Source: Tubiluchus corallicola (taxonomy: Eukaryota > Priapulida > Priapulimorpha > Priapulimorphida > Tubiluchidae). Taken from it: DNA of 64,000 nucleotides. The position numbers and the translations under genes were made by a program. This document shows, piece by piece, positions 52,399-63,694 of this stretch. Location of the stretch: assembly GCA_030141605.1 (NCBI GenBank), contig JAQGDQ010000358.1, positions 21,001 to 85,000 on the forward strand. The letters run 5' to 3'. Position 1 is the first letter of the stretch. Each line of letters starts with the position of its first letter. Below the pieces are notes generated by a model. That model saw only the letters and a list, made by a program, of their open reading frames with translations. It made no database searches and was not told where the DNA came from.

Positions 52399-53592
52399 AT
52401 GGATCATCTAGAAGCAAACCTGTCAAACTTTGCTGAATTTCAACTGTCTGTACAAGCATTAAATGACAAACAATTGCGTGCGTACCTTACAGTGGTCTAC
52501 TCGATATTCCTGGCTGTGGGAATACTAATAATTCTTGCTAATCTGGTTGTCATTATCGCCATCATTAGTATAAAGAAACCAGGGGCGTCACTCCTCCTCG
52601 TCTCTCAGATAGCCGTGGCGGACGTCTGCGTGGGCACCTCCTGTCTGCTGAAGTTCTTTCTGATCGCCGTTGACGTCGATTTAGATCTGACCGTCTGTTG
52701 CTGGGCAAGTGAAATTCTGTGGATAGCTGGGATTCTTGGGTCGGGATATAATGGACTTCTACTTTCTGTTGATCGCTACGTTAGAATCATATATCCCCAT
52801 TCTTCGGGTTTGAAACCTCAGACAGCCTTCAAGGCAGCTATAGTCATTTTTAGCTTGGCTTTCTTTCTTAATTCTCTGCCTTTACTAACAAACTGGACAA
52901 GCGCCCGCCATTACAACATCACACAATATCAGCTGTTTAAACAATGGCTTTGCATTATCGGGCCGTTTGATCATAAATATGGAATGATCTTGGGTTGTTT
53001 GTTTGGAGTGCCTATAATCATTGTAACCATTCTTTACCTCAAAATATATAAAGCAGTTAAAAGAAGCCAAGAGCTGAAAGCTAGGCTGTCCAATAGAAGT
53101 TCAATGGGCTCCAATCGCAGAGCACTAGTAACAATCATTCTTGTGGTTGGTTCTTTCGTCATCTTATGGCTGCCACAGCTGGGATACGTCTTTTCAGTTG
53201 TACTGCCAGGCATTGGCACAGGCTTAACGATGCTCTTTTATTATCACCAACCTATCTTCTTTTTGTTTACTGCTTTTAACTCGTTAGTAAATCCGATAAT
53301 ATATTTACTCAGAATCCCAACCATCGCCACAAGGGTCAAATTCATCTTTTGTTTCAAGAAGCCAGTTGTTGACGTCACTAGAACACACGACACTGACCCC
53401 CGCAACAGACATAGGAGAAATATTAAAAAGGATGCAAATCATGGTAAAGAGACAAAAAATGGAAACCGAAGTGAAAATACCTCCAATCCTGTTTCTTTGG
53501 CAGCTGGAGGTTCAGCTGCTCCACCACCACCAGTTGAATCTGTTGCTGTTTGCGCCCGTGTAGCAGCCAAACTTCCGCATCAATTTTATTGA
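52399..53592 (+). CDS. Orphan rhodopsin-like (class A) GPCR, single exon
   Basis: An uninterrupted 397-codon frame from ATG at 52399. Seven hydrophobic helices fall near residues 32-57, 64-91, 100-125, 143-165, 195-219, 240-270 and 280-303. Class A marks: N in TM1 (LANLV), D in TM2 (AVADV), paired Cys at 101 and 185, DRY at 125-127, W257-L-P259 in TM6 and NPIIY at 298-302. TM6 has LWLP for the usual CWxP. N-glycosylation sites sit at N7 and N173. The C-terminal tail is basic then Pro/Ala-rich. Position 3.32 (residue 108) is Trp, not Asp, so it is not a biogenic amine receptor. Ligand unknown; no family assignment beyond class A. Confidence 0.92.
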   Translation: MDHLEANLSNFAEFQLSVQALNDKQLRAYLTVVYSIFLAVGILIILANLVVIIAIISIKKPGASLLLVSQIAVADVCVGTSCLLKFFLIAVDVDLDLTVCCWASEILWIAGILGSGYNGLLLSVDRYVRIIYPHSSGLKPQTAFKAAIVIFSLAFFLNSLPLLTNWTSARHYNITQYQLFKQWLCIIGPFDHKYGMILGCLFGVPIIIVTILYLKIYKAVKRSQELKARLSNRSSMGSNRRALVTIILVVGSFVILWLPQLGYVFSVVLPGIGTGLTMLFYYHQPIFFLFTAFNSLVNPIIYLLRIPTIATRVKFIFCFKKPVVDVTRTHDTDPRNRHRRNIKKDANHGKETKNGNRSENTSNPVSLAAGGSAAPPPPVESVAVCARVAAKLPHQFY

Positions 53593-55095
53593 CAAAATTT
53601 TGAAAAAATATTTTTTAGTTATCCAATAGCTTGTTAATCTTATGAAATGAACTGCTTAGATTAACAAATATCTGATGTCATCGCATTACAAAACTGTGTA
53701 TTCAATTCCTCACAAACTAGAATGTTAGGGACAAGAATAGACCTAGTTAAAGCAGTCTCAGAAAATTTTCCCAAAAGAATTATAACGGTTAGAGGCAATC
53801 TTAAGCGTTTATCATACTTATGTTAAAAGAATTTCCTGTTTGTTTCATTTTAAATATTCCCCCGAGTCTGTCACGGCGGCGACATATTAGATGGCGTCAC
53901 AGAACCACAGCACAAATCTTTATAGTACACGTACTCAGAACTCACTGCGGCTGTGTTCGAGTGATGTCATACCACGTGATCAGTCACATGCTGGCTTTTC
54001 AATTGGCGGACTAAATGAAACATGTTTGCGCCAACGTTTACTGCAGCCGTTGAAATATTTTACAAAAATTGGAATAAATGCGAAAATGTGAGTACTTTAT
54101 TCGCTTAAGATTATACTTAGGTGATATAATTTTTTATTGCAAATTTTCTGAGGCTTGCTTTGGTTGGCCATTTTCTTGTCCTTTAAGCATTGGGTTACTT
54201 GCACGCACGCACTCACACTCGTATTTTGGTACAAGCTTGCATTTGTTTAATTTAATTTAATTTGTTGGGTTAACAATCAACAAGCACGAATACATTACAA
54301 TTATTGTGCATTACATATTGCTATATGCACGTAGCTCGTATGGTGTGTTTCATATGAAGAGTTTGTGTCGGTTCCTTTAACTTATTCAACTAGAATATGA
54401 TTTACCGTTGCCATGAATCCGCTTTTCGGATTTTAAAATACGCATTGTTTGCCTCACAATAATAAATGACAGAGTATTTTGTTACATGAACAACATCGAG
54501 AACGAGACTGGCATCACGGCGAAATAGACCTGTTTGTAGAGTGTTACTTCGTAAGCGAGTAACCCAAAAATAGTACTTGCAATAGCTAATCCGCAATAAA
54601 AATTGTTCAAAAACGTTTTATTAAATTAAATGTAACTTGTTGTAAACCTTAAAGCTATGTATCAAGGCTTTCCTGTAACGCTGCAAAAAATTTTGAACAA
54701 GTTTTAGAATTATAAATTCATTATCAGATAAATAATTCTTAAGCTTCTTTGCATGATTTGCATATTAAATGAAATCTAGCAAACCAAACCAAACCAAACC
54801 AAAGCTTTACAACAGTGCTATTGATTACAATGTTCATTTCTTAGTTTCTGATGGTGTCTTACGAATGGCGAAGCGTCATGCAAGAATTAAACAAAATCAG
54901 GTTAGTAATAAAAACTCGTGATTAAAAATGACTTGGCTAGTTTTCTAAATGGCATCTTCGTCAGATACTAAAAATGTCCATAAATATGGCAATTTACTTG
55001 TACAAGGCGACGGCATGATAATACCATTGCGTTTGTAATCTAGACATTTAACAGAATTAAAATCACTATTATTCTCAAACTAGGTATTTTGAATG
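53593..55095. other. Interval between the convergent GPCR and GT31 genes
   Basis: 1.5 kb of AT-rich sequence holding the 3' ends of both genes. A short AAACC tandem repeat lies at 54779-54803. No other feature seen. Confidence 0.6.
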
Positions 55096-56151
55096 CTATG
55101 ATACAAGCCACTTTCGAATGATTTCATTGTTCTCAGCAATGATAAAATCTGATTTAGTTAAGTTACTGAGATTATCTGGCCAGCACACAAATCCTTCGTG
55201 TCCCCATCTGAGCAAGTGGTTTTTCTGAGCTAGAATACCGGTTACGTACACGTCTTCCATATTTAGTAGCTTTGTTGTCAAAGACGACCTATACAGCTTT
55301 GCTGGCACACCATTCGTCATAACCTGCCCCAATCCTGTAACGTACGGCGGAAAATGATCACCACTGAAAACTTTACGGGATACGTAATATTTATTGCTTT
55401 TTGGTCCACGAATGGGATACGTGGTAAACGGTATAAAACATCCAAAAACACCCTCACTTGTAGAATTTACTTTTTTCACATAGTGAAGCAAATTTGTTAG
55501 ATTTAATATAACATCATCGTCAGTTTTCATCGCGAAACAAGTATGACTGCAAGTAGACGAGGCAAGATGTAAACCTAGAATGGACTTAATGGACAAATTC
55601 TTATAGGTATCTATAAAATTTGCCCTCACAAGATCTCCAAACAGCTCTTGCTCTTCGTCAATGACCAGATCAACATCAGTTGACTGAGACGGCAAAGGTT
55701 TAGCAACTATGAACACAACAGAGACGCCACTAACATTCTTATACGACCAAGTATCTCTGATGGCCTTTCTTGCCCAGAACCTATCAGCTGAGGATAAAAC
55801 ATAAATAAATAGAAATACATTTTTGACACACAAGGACGAGGAATGTTCGTAGAAATACTTTTTGCCATCGGCGAAGAATTCACACTTTGTTGTTTTCACA
55901 TTTATGCGAATGCAATCCTTTGTATGACCATTTTCTTTCTTTATAAGCTGTTCATTGAAAAGTATCGCCGAACAGTTAGAGCACTGCTTTGTTTTTTCGT
56001 ATAACAGCGTTGTTCTTTTTTGTTCTTCAGAACCTTTAGGCAAAACCGTAACCCTAGGATAATGATTTGTGGTCACAAAAACCATGGTCACTAATGATAC
56101 ACAAGTAGCTGCAGCTATGAAACCTCGACGCAAATCTTCACTAGAGAACAT
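55096..56151 (-). CDS. GT31-family beta-1,3-glycosyltransferase (B3GALT/B3GNT-like), single exon
   Basis: 351 codons from ATG at 56151. Type II topology: short cytoplasmic N terminus, signal anchor at about residues 10-28 (FIAAATCVSLVTMVFV), a Cys-containing stem, then the Galactosyl_T domain from about residue 112. Family motifs in order: RFWARKAIRDTW (124-135), VVFIVAK, ELFGDLVRANFIDTYKNLSI with KS (169-190), the metal-binding DDD at 211-213 in KTDDDVILN, YVTGLGQVM (270-278) and EDVYVTGI (299-306). N-glycosylation sites occur in the stem and domain. It would transfer Gal or GlcNAc to glycan acceptors in the Golgi; the donor cannot be told from sequence. Intronless, like many GT31 genes. Confidence 0.9.
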   Translation of the reverse strand: MFSSEDLRRGFIAAATCVSLVTMVFVTTNHYPRVTVLPKGSEEQKRTTLLYEKTKQCSNCSAILFNEQLIKKENGHTKDCIRINVKTTKCEFFADGKKYFYEHSSSLCVKNVFLFIYVLSSADRFWARKAIRDTWSYKNVSGVSVVFIVAKPLPSQSTDVDLVIDEEQELFGDLVRANFIDTYKNLSIKSILGLHLASSTCSHTCFAMKTDDDVILNLTNLLHYVKKVNSTSEGVFGCFIPFTTYPIRGPKSNKYYVSRKVFSGDHFPPYVTGLGQVMTNGVPAKLYRSSLTTKLLNMEDVYVTGILAQKNHLLRWGHEGFVCWPDNLSNLTKSDFIIAENNEIIRKWLVS

Positions 56152-58194
56152 TTAAATGTTTTATTGGATAATGTCCTGCAAAAGAGTTTACTAGTTTAGA
56201 ATGAGTTTAAATGACGATAACCATACATGACAACAAGGAATACAACAATTACAACGACAAAACCAACGAACAACGACGTCGTCATCATGATTATATTCTT
56301 CTTCCTCTTCTGCTGCCGTCACTGCCAGCACAACTTTTAAAAATGCTGCACAATTTAATTTTACTTATGTTTTTTGTGAAAGAATTTATTATACGTTATA
56401 ACCGTAAAAGAAGTCAAAATGCCCTACTGAAAGAAAAAATATTTTTGAGTCTTAAAGGGCATTTTGAGGGTTACGACCATGGCGAGTCTCAGAAGAGCAC
56501 TATCTTATTTTCCAGTTTATTAAAGATGTTACACATACAAACTTTTTGCTATTGAAGCTTATCAACAAGATGAGCTCTTCACATTCTCAATGTAGGTCTG
56601 TGCAAAACATTATTATTAATATAGCATAAAAATCATTCAATAAAAAGCACATAAACCTCACACAGCTGCCAAACCACTGGCCAATTTTCAAACTATTCTG
56701 AAGTACTTTCGGGATCTGTCATGCAAATCATCATAGCAGACCATGCATGCGGTGCTAATCCTTTCTTTTCTCTTGCCCTGCTACGGTCATTAACCTGGTC
56801 TTATTATCAGCTTGAGGTATTACTTTCTTGATTTCAGTCAAAGGAAAATAAAAGCGAGAATGACGTTGCCTGCGGAGTGTAGTCCAACGTGTGTTGATCT
56901 ATAAATATTTGGGCTGCATTTTCCAGTTATAATTCACAACACTATAACCATTAGCATCCTTTCTTTCGAACACACATGCAAGTATGAATTTGAATGAATT
57001 TTATTTACGCTTTTAGCAAAGTAATAATGCACAAAAAATAGTTAAAAGTGCCGGAGCAACCAGCGTTAACAAAGCACAAAAAATCCAATGCACAAAATCG
57101 TAATTGCACCAACTTTACGAGTCGCTAGCTACTTAAAGAGACCCACAGGTTAGTTTAATAAAAGTGTTGATCATCTAAATTCCAAAACTTTATAAATTTA
57201 CAACCGATCAGCAGAAAAAGACACTTTAACAATAATTTATAATTTACGTGTACACTTTACGATGATATCTTGGCCTTAATATGCAGTGACTTGTAAGCCT
57301 AAATGGCTGGGTTTGCGTCTACGTTTTTGTCGTGCATAGAACGGTGAAAACGTTTGTAAATGTAAAGTATGATTTAACGTAAACATGTCACTTTAATAAA
57401 TATTTTCTCATTCGAAATCAACTATACATATAAATCATATAAATTATTAGTCACTGTTGTAAAATAAATATTTACCCCAGCACGTTTGTTCGAATTTTTG
57501 CATTGTTGCATACAGTCGTGATTAAAGTGTTGCACACTTGTAATGATTAAATTTTCTGAATTTGTTTATAAAACTATGGCTCAGTTTTATTTGGAACTAT
57601 GGTTTGTTAAAGAACGCAAGTGCCAGATATACTACCTGGTGTAAGGTAACTTATTGATCTTTTACGTATCAAAAAATTTAGACTTTACATAGCAGCATTT
57701 TTCTTCCTGGTAGCACAAAATATTTACCGTAGAAACCTAGAAAAAATATAGCTTATATAGTTTTCAATGCTTCCGTTTATGCAGTTTGGGTATGCGTTAT
57801 TCTTATTCTGCAGCTATTCCTAATGATTTTTTTCCGCAGGTCGAAAACGCATCTGCATACGCATCCGGATACTACGTAAACGCCACATTAGAGTTCCCAT
57901 ATCTCACAATACACTCATTTTTTGATCAGTTAGCATACAAATTAATTATTAATCGTAAAACAAAAGGACACAAATTTCAATGAAACACGATTTCAACTTT
58001 GATTATTTTGGGTAGGAAACACTGTTTTTCTTCAAATTACTTCATTATTACTTCTTCAAATTATTTCTTCAGTATTGATTAAGATTAGAATCTTGTTGAA
58101 AAAGATAAAAGGCTAAAGTACAACTGTGCAAGCAACCAAACCATTGCATATTTTGCCTGTAACATGTTGTAAACTGACTTAGTTGCATATAAAA
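56152..58194. other. Interval between divergent GT31 and hexosaminidase genes
   Basis: 2.0 kb without a supported gene; presumably contains both promoters. A short open stretch at 57843-57983 is discussed among rejected items. Confidence 0.55.
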
Positions 58195-58302
58195 ATGGCA
58201 TTACTCGTAAAAGATGCCGCCAAATTTACTGTCATTTTTTGCTGCGTTGTTGTCACTGTCGTGGGTGAACTGTACTGGATTGCTGTTAGACTTCCGCTTC
58301 CG
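58195..58302 (+). CDS. HEX: Hexosaminidase first exon, version A
   Basis: ATG at 58195, 36 codons, phase 0, donor CCG|GTAAGA. Hydrophobic core [14 protein letters not shown] then [12 protein letters not shown]. The last ten residues resemble those of version B. Confidence 0.7.
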
Positions 58303-61300
58303 GTAAGAAAATGAATTACACCATTGGGCACTATAAAGCATTGTGTACATGTTGTTAAGAAATTATTAGCATTTCTGAAAATATTAGTAAATATCAATTT
58401 GGCAATGATCCTAAGAATTTTTATATCATTTTTATTAAAAAAACTCAATATTTCCAATGCACGCTACCAATCATATTCAGGTAACGATTTAACAATTAAG
58501 AATGTGAAATCTTTACGTTACTAAGTGTTTTGACTACTAATGCGAAAATAACGCATTCCGCGGGTTTGTGAATCGACAGCTAGGAATATGCTGCAAATCT
58601 ACTAGACAAAGACATTTTACAAGCCTCCCAATCTTTTCCATATTTTATTATTACCTACTAACTATATCTGTAGCCACATGACCAAATGCCTAGGCTAATA
58701 TATGCAAAATCAGCCAAACTACCCGCAAAATACCTTAAAATAACACTGAAAAGGTAAAAAAGTTTTGCTATTATTCGTATTACTGGAAGTTCAGGGTGCC
58801 AAGTAGCCGAACGAAAATTATAGCCCGAACAAAATGTGTACATATGCGAAAATAACGCATTCCGCGGGTTTGTGAATCGACAGTTAGGAATATGCTGCAA
58901 ATCTACTAGACAAAGATATTTTACAAACCTCCCAATCTTTTCCATATTTTATTATTACCTACTAACTATATCTGTAGCCACATGACCAAATGCCTAGGCT
59001 AATATATGCAAAATCAGCCAAACTACCCGCAAAATACCTTAAAATAACACTGAAAAGGTAAAAAAGTTTTGCTATTATTCGTATTACTGGAAGTTCAGGG
59101 TGCCAAGTAGCCGAACGAAATTTACAGCCCGAACAAAATGTGTACATATAGTAGATAAATTCGCCTAAAATTCCATCAATAAAAGTGAGTAATATCAGTT
59201 TTCATAGGTCATTAGCTATAGTGGCTATTATTATGTGGCAAAGTCCACTAAATCCAACGACATGCCTTGTGGGTCAAAGGCAATTTCCTCATGCCTCTAG
59301 TTGAGTTTATTCCCCTGCACTCGTTAGCGTCATTCTCAAATAAGCCTAAGGTGGAAGGCCAAGTAGGAATTCAAAACACAATAAATCCTGTTTGAAAACC
59401 ACATTACTAATTCTACCAATAAGAACGTAGTTCGAAAGACTGGTTTTCGTGGTACATTTCAATTTGCATTGCCTTAACACGCTGAGACTACGTGAGTAAC
59501 AAAAATATTATTTAAGCATGGATTTCTCGCCTTCACAGTTTTTGTTATTGATGTTTCTGCTAGCGTCGTCATGTGCTTTTATAACATACATCGAAGTTAG
59601 ATATCCTTTGGAGGTGAGTACTTTTTCTATAACCGTGTAAAATCTAGTACAGTACTATAATCGTTTACTCTTAAGTTAATCCAATAACACCGTATGGACA
59701 GGTTCCTATAATATGGCTGCTGTCCGAGCTGATATTATAATCGCAAACTAAACTTTACTGCAGTACATGTATTTTGAATTTTATTATTGAATAGCATCAC
59801 ATAATCGAGATGTATTCCGGTTAACTAAAACTGTTAAAGTGTGCATCTATTTTAGACAGTTTGCTAAAACGAAAATAAACTAACTGTTCTAAGCCACTGT
59901 ATGGTGCCCTGAGGCTATCTGAAGCTTTGTAACACTTATGCGGTACCGGTGCCAAAAGCCGAAGTGTCCACAATCCACATAAATTACGTAGTATAAAACA
60001 GGTGTACCACGAAGGGACAGCCAATGGAGTTTTGTCTTTTATTATATTCACATGTTAATAATAAACATTGCGTTGTAAATTGACAAAAAAGTAGAAAGGA
60101 TTAAAATTGCCTACTCTTATACAGATGCAATAGCAAGTTGGCTACTCTTATACAGTTCCTTAGTAGAGTGAGTACAAACTACACAACATTTTGGTCAAAG
60201 GTGCGTCTTGTTTTAATGTTATACCTCAGCAGCACGCCTAAGCAAAAGAATTTCACTATAACCATTATACCAACCATTTCAGTGTTGTACAGTTATAACT
60301 AATGAAAAATGCTTTGGACTGTTATACCGCTGTTTAGAAGAAATATGCTTGTTATAGCAAACGTAAAATAAAAGAAACAAAATTGTCTCATAGTCTAACG
60401 GTTCTGAAACTTCGGCATTATTTGTATCAAGCTTCTTGTCTATCATACCGTCTTGTTTAGAGCTAGAAAGATCTTATGTTTTCAGAAAGTCATTAAACTG
60501 ACTCTTTCATTATTCTCCTGGGGGTAGCGCTCTACTTGCGTCCCCGAATTTATCACCTGCTAAATGATTGTGAATAATTGATAATTTCAGGGCACTCCGT
60601 CTCCTCCCGGTGCTCCTTGGCCACAGCCGCAAATTTTTGAGTCAACGTCAACGATATATACGCTTGACGAAGACAGCTTCAGTTTTACTGCAAACATTCC
60701 AGATTGTGATATAGTAAGCCAGGCTTTTGAGAGATACAGGTGATTTTATGCACATGGTTTAGAATACACGAATAATGGGCTTAAACCATCATAATGCTAT
60801 AGTCTATTCTAATTTTCAAATAAAAACAAGAACATGATGTCAGAAAGCAGGATTTGCATTTCTGGTTTGCTATAGTTTAAGCTGCAAATTTGTAATACTT
60901 TGATTTTGCAAATTGGCAGCTACTGGTTTCTAGTAGACCTGAACTAGGTAGATCACCCGCTTTTCTTTTATAGAAATGAATACCTGTTAAGTTATTATTC
61001 ATAACTTTCTTTTTTTAAATTAAAATAGATAAATTTGTGTTTATCGAAAAAAGGCCTTCAAAACAATGTAGTATACCCTAGTGACGTTACTTTGACACCA
61101 CCAAAAAATGTTTGCCTGAAACAAGGTGTTATAGACATTTTCTTGAACACTATTTGTTTTAGCAATATAATATTTTTGGACCACGAGGGAAAATCTGAAC
61201 CAGGAAATACGAAGATTACCAAACTTAGTGTGACTATCAAATCAGAGGAGTGTGAGAAATATCCATACCATGATGCTGATGAATCTTGTGAGTAAACGTC

Positions 61301-63694
61301 AAAGTGGAGTCATTTTCAATACGCTGAAACTTATTTTCCCATGTCTGCTGCAAATGTGTAAAATAGACCTGATATACTCACAGCTTGTCAAATAATATAT
61401 GCAAGTTAACATTTTTTCAACTACATTTTTAGATAAACTCCAAATAAAAGAACCAACTTCGACTCTTGAAGCAGAAACTGTGTGGGGATTTTTGCGAGGT
61501 GAGTGCTGACAGGAAGTATACGCTGTACAATAACAATAAACCAATCAAAAATGTTTTCAGCTTCATACCACTGTTTAGGAGAATCGTGCAATGGAAATCT
61601 TGTATCAGTTATATTCTGCAAAATTGTATCTTACATTTTATACAATCAGAAGTGTAAAATTGTTCCCAATACTGGACAAAAGATACTAATGAGGGCTCAT
61701 TAATGGTCATCGCATACGCACCTCATACATAGAACGTAACTCCATGGAGATTTATTTTTCCATTAGAGTTACAATACAGCTTAGTTTACTTACAAAAAGA
61801 GAATAGAAGTGACGTGTAACTCTCATTTTTATAGGCATTGAAACATTTTCGCAGCTTATCTTTTTCTCTGATGAGACAGACAAATACGTAAGTCATCTAT
61901 AGTGTTTATTTGCACTATAATTCCAGCAATATATTTTACTTCTGAGTATCTTTGATAACTAATGAAGGTTGGTGTTTTAGACAAAAAATAACGGTATTTA
62001 GTTTTTATTACAGTTATTAGTTATAAAATTAAAGCGACAATTATGTTATGCTGCTAAATACAGAAAGAGTCGGCTCAGTACATTCAAGCTCCTGTAAATT
62101 AGCCTGCCTATTATACATTCATTTGTATACTCTGCAGTATCAAATCAACGCATCCTCAATCGAGGACTGGCCAAGGTTCAAATATCGTGGAATTATGCTG
62201 GACACAGCTCGCCATTTTGAGCCGATGTCAAGACTCAGGGCAAACCTTGTAAGACAATATTACCATTATTAGACCTAAATTAATATTACAAATTTATTTT
62301 AACGACAGAATTACTACACTAATTGTTTGGGATATTATAATCATAAATTCGTTATTATTTTAAAGGGTAATGTAAGATTTCAGCAATAATTGTTAACTTA
62401 CTCATTTTGATCATTATGTAAGTAAATTAACATGAACATACAGAATTTATTGTGCTTCTCTTTGCAAGTTAAAGCTTGACAACCCGTTCTTGATCTTTAT
62501 TCATGATCTTTATTCTTGATCTTTAAATTGTAACTAATGTTTAGTGAGGCTGCAGGTTAAGCCTTTCTGTTCGTTGGAGGGACGGTTGGTTTAAATGAAA
62601 CAAATAATAGAAGATAAAAGCACAGAGGTCTTTTTCAGTCATTTCGCGCAAGCTCACTTTTTCCTTACATTTTAGGATGCAATGTCATACAACAAATTCA
62701 ACGTCTTTCACTGGCATATTGTGGATGATCAATCATTTCCATACGAAAGCGTTACTTTTCCCGAGCTTTCAGAAAAGGTATACAAATACGCATGTCACGT
62801 TTCAGAAGGAAATTTGAAAAGCGTGAAAATATCTTAAAACGAATTTCCCAAACACTTCTTTATTTATGGACTAACCATCTTTTTTGTAACTTTTTTGTGA
62901 CCAAAACGTGTTTTTTGGAACGCGCATAATAATTATGGGTTTTTTGAAAGAAAATTAACCTTAAGATATTAACGACTTCCGCTAATTCAGCAATAATTCC
63001 ACTAAATGGCGAAAGCGTGGCAGTAATAGACATCATTTCTAACATCAAGCATACCTAGACTGTAAACAAAGAGGAAACGTTCTAACCTGGTGCCTTTTAA
63101 AGTAATTACTATCTGGAATCATTATTTTCACAAAGGAAAGTAAAATGTTTCTTAGCCCAAGAAAAAGAACAAAGCAGGATGGAAGCTCGTTTATTAACGG
63201 TCTATACACATCCTAGTGTTGCCAAGGAACAAGGACGCTCTGGCACTTCCCTGCCCCAACTTATAGAACTATTCTTCATAATTAGCTAGATTCTTGTCCT
63301 GCCTCAATTATTCAACATTATTGATAAGCTCTTCGTTGAACTTGGACACAGCATATTGAACATGGTGAAGGGTAGAAATCTTTCAGACTGTAATGACATT
63401 AAAAGCTATTAGTAACGTATGTTTGCTACTCTTAAACCAGCTGTTATAATTTTATTTTAACTGAACTGAACACATAAACATGCTACGATTTACAACATTG
63501 TTACTGAAATTAATTAAAATAAAATCTCTGATTCTCTGAAAGTTTTATCTATTAGGGAGCATATACTCAAAAGCACGTTTACAAACAAGAAAAGGTAGCC
63601 GAAATAATTGAATATGCCAGAGTTCGAGGTATTCGAGTGATTCCAGAGTTCGACACACCAGGTCACACTGTCTCCTGGGGGTTGTCTCATCCAG
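58195..63694 (+). CDS. HEX: Beta-hexosaminidase (GH20, HEXA/HEXB-like), 5' part; gene runs off the window
   Basis: Exons 58195-58302 (or 59518-59613), 60591-60739, 61163-61287, 61433-61498, 61835-61887, 62138-62248, 62676-62777 and 63556-63694 join in phase and encode about 284 residues. Landmarks: signal peptide, PGAPWPQPQ, the N-terminal non-catalytic domain ending [13 protein letters not shown] and [40 protein letters not shown] (substrate-binding Arg), [18 protein letters not shown], and [19 protein letters not shown]. The catalytic Asp-Glu (GGDEV) exon and C terminus are not in the window. These enzymes remove terminal GlcNAc/GalNAc from glycoconjugates in the lysosome. Two first exons exist. 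Assignment is firm. Confidence 0.92.
58541..59148. repeat. 304-bp perfect-register tandem duplication between the two first exons
   Basis: Copy 1 (58541-58844) and copy 2 (58845-59148) begin TGCGAAAATAACGCATTCCG and differ at only about half a dozen positions, for example CAGCTAGG/CAGTTAGG and AAGACATTT/AAGATATTT. A recent duplication. The matching minus-strand frames in each copy are not conserved proteins. Confidence 0.95.
59518..59613 (+). CDS. HEX: Hexosaminidase first exon, version B
   Basis: ATG at 59518, 32 codons, phase 0, donor GAG|GTGAGT. Signal peptide [20 protein letters not shown], then [12 protein letters not shown], comparable with version A. It is nearer to exon 2 and may be the main start. 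Confidence 0.75.
60591..60739 (+). CDS. HEX: Hexosaminidase exon 2
   Basis: Acceptor AATTTCAG; encodes [16 protein letters not shown] and [12 protein letters not shown]. The donor ACAG|GTGATT leaves phase 2. An upstream GTAAGC inside the exon is not used in this model because the residues after it match the family. Confidence 0.88.
61163..61287 (+). CDS. HEX: Hexosaminidase exon 3
   Basis: Acceptor TTTGTTTTAG in the middle of a longer open frame. The choice is fixed by phase 2 and by the join FERY|S NIIF, which aligns with RRYHGYIF of mammalian enzymes. Encodes [17 protein letters not shown]. Donor CTT|GTGAGT. Confidence 0.88.
61433..61498 (+). CDS. HEX: Hexosaminidase exon 4
   Basis: 66 nt encoding [20 protein letters not shown] and LR; acceptor ACATTTTTAG, donor GAG|GTGAGT, phase 1. 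Confidence 0.9.
61835..61887 (+). CDS. HEX: Hexosaminidase exon 5
   Basis: 53 nt encoding [18 protein letters not shown], matching the GLETFSQL block; donor TAC|GTAAGT, phase 0. Confidence 0.9.
62138..62248 (+). CDS. HEX: Hexosaminidase exon 6
   Basis: 37 codons with [17 protein letters not shown]; the Arg of TARH is the substrate-binding Arg (position 178 of human HEXA). Acceptor CTCTGCAG, donor CTT|GTAAGA. Confidence 0.93.
62676..62777 (+). CDS. HEX: Hexosaminidase exon 7
   Basis: 34 codons, [20 protein letters not shown] then [14 protein letters not shown]; the VDD pair is active-site conserved. Acceptor CATTTTAG. Confidence 0.95.
63556..63694 (+). CDS. HEX: Hexosaminidase exon 8 (last in window)
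   Basis: [20 protein letters not shown] and [19 protein letters not shown]; His of TPGH is an active-site residue. Donor CCAG|GTATAT, phase 1. The next exon is not in the remaining 306 bp. Confidence 0.95.

Noticed and set aside
57843-57983. Acceptor-like TTTTTTTCCGCAG followed by an open stretch (VENASAYASGYYVNATLEF) upstream of the hexosaminidase
   Set aside because: No donor in a suitable position, no family match, and the hexosaminidase model is complete from its own ATG.
61035-61162. Upstream part of the longer open frame before hexosaminidase exon 3
   Set aside because: Including it would need phase 0 entry and replaces the conserved FERY-x-x-IF join; the internal acceptor at 61161-61162 fits phase and family.
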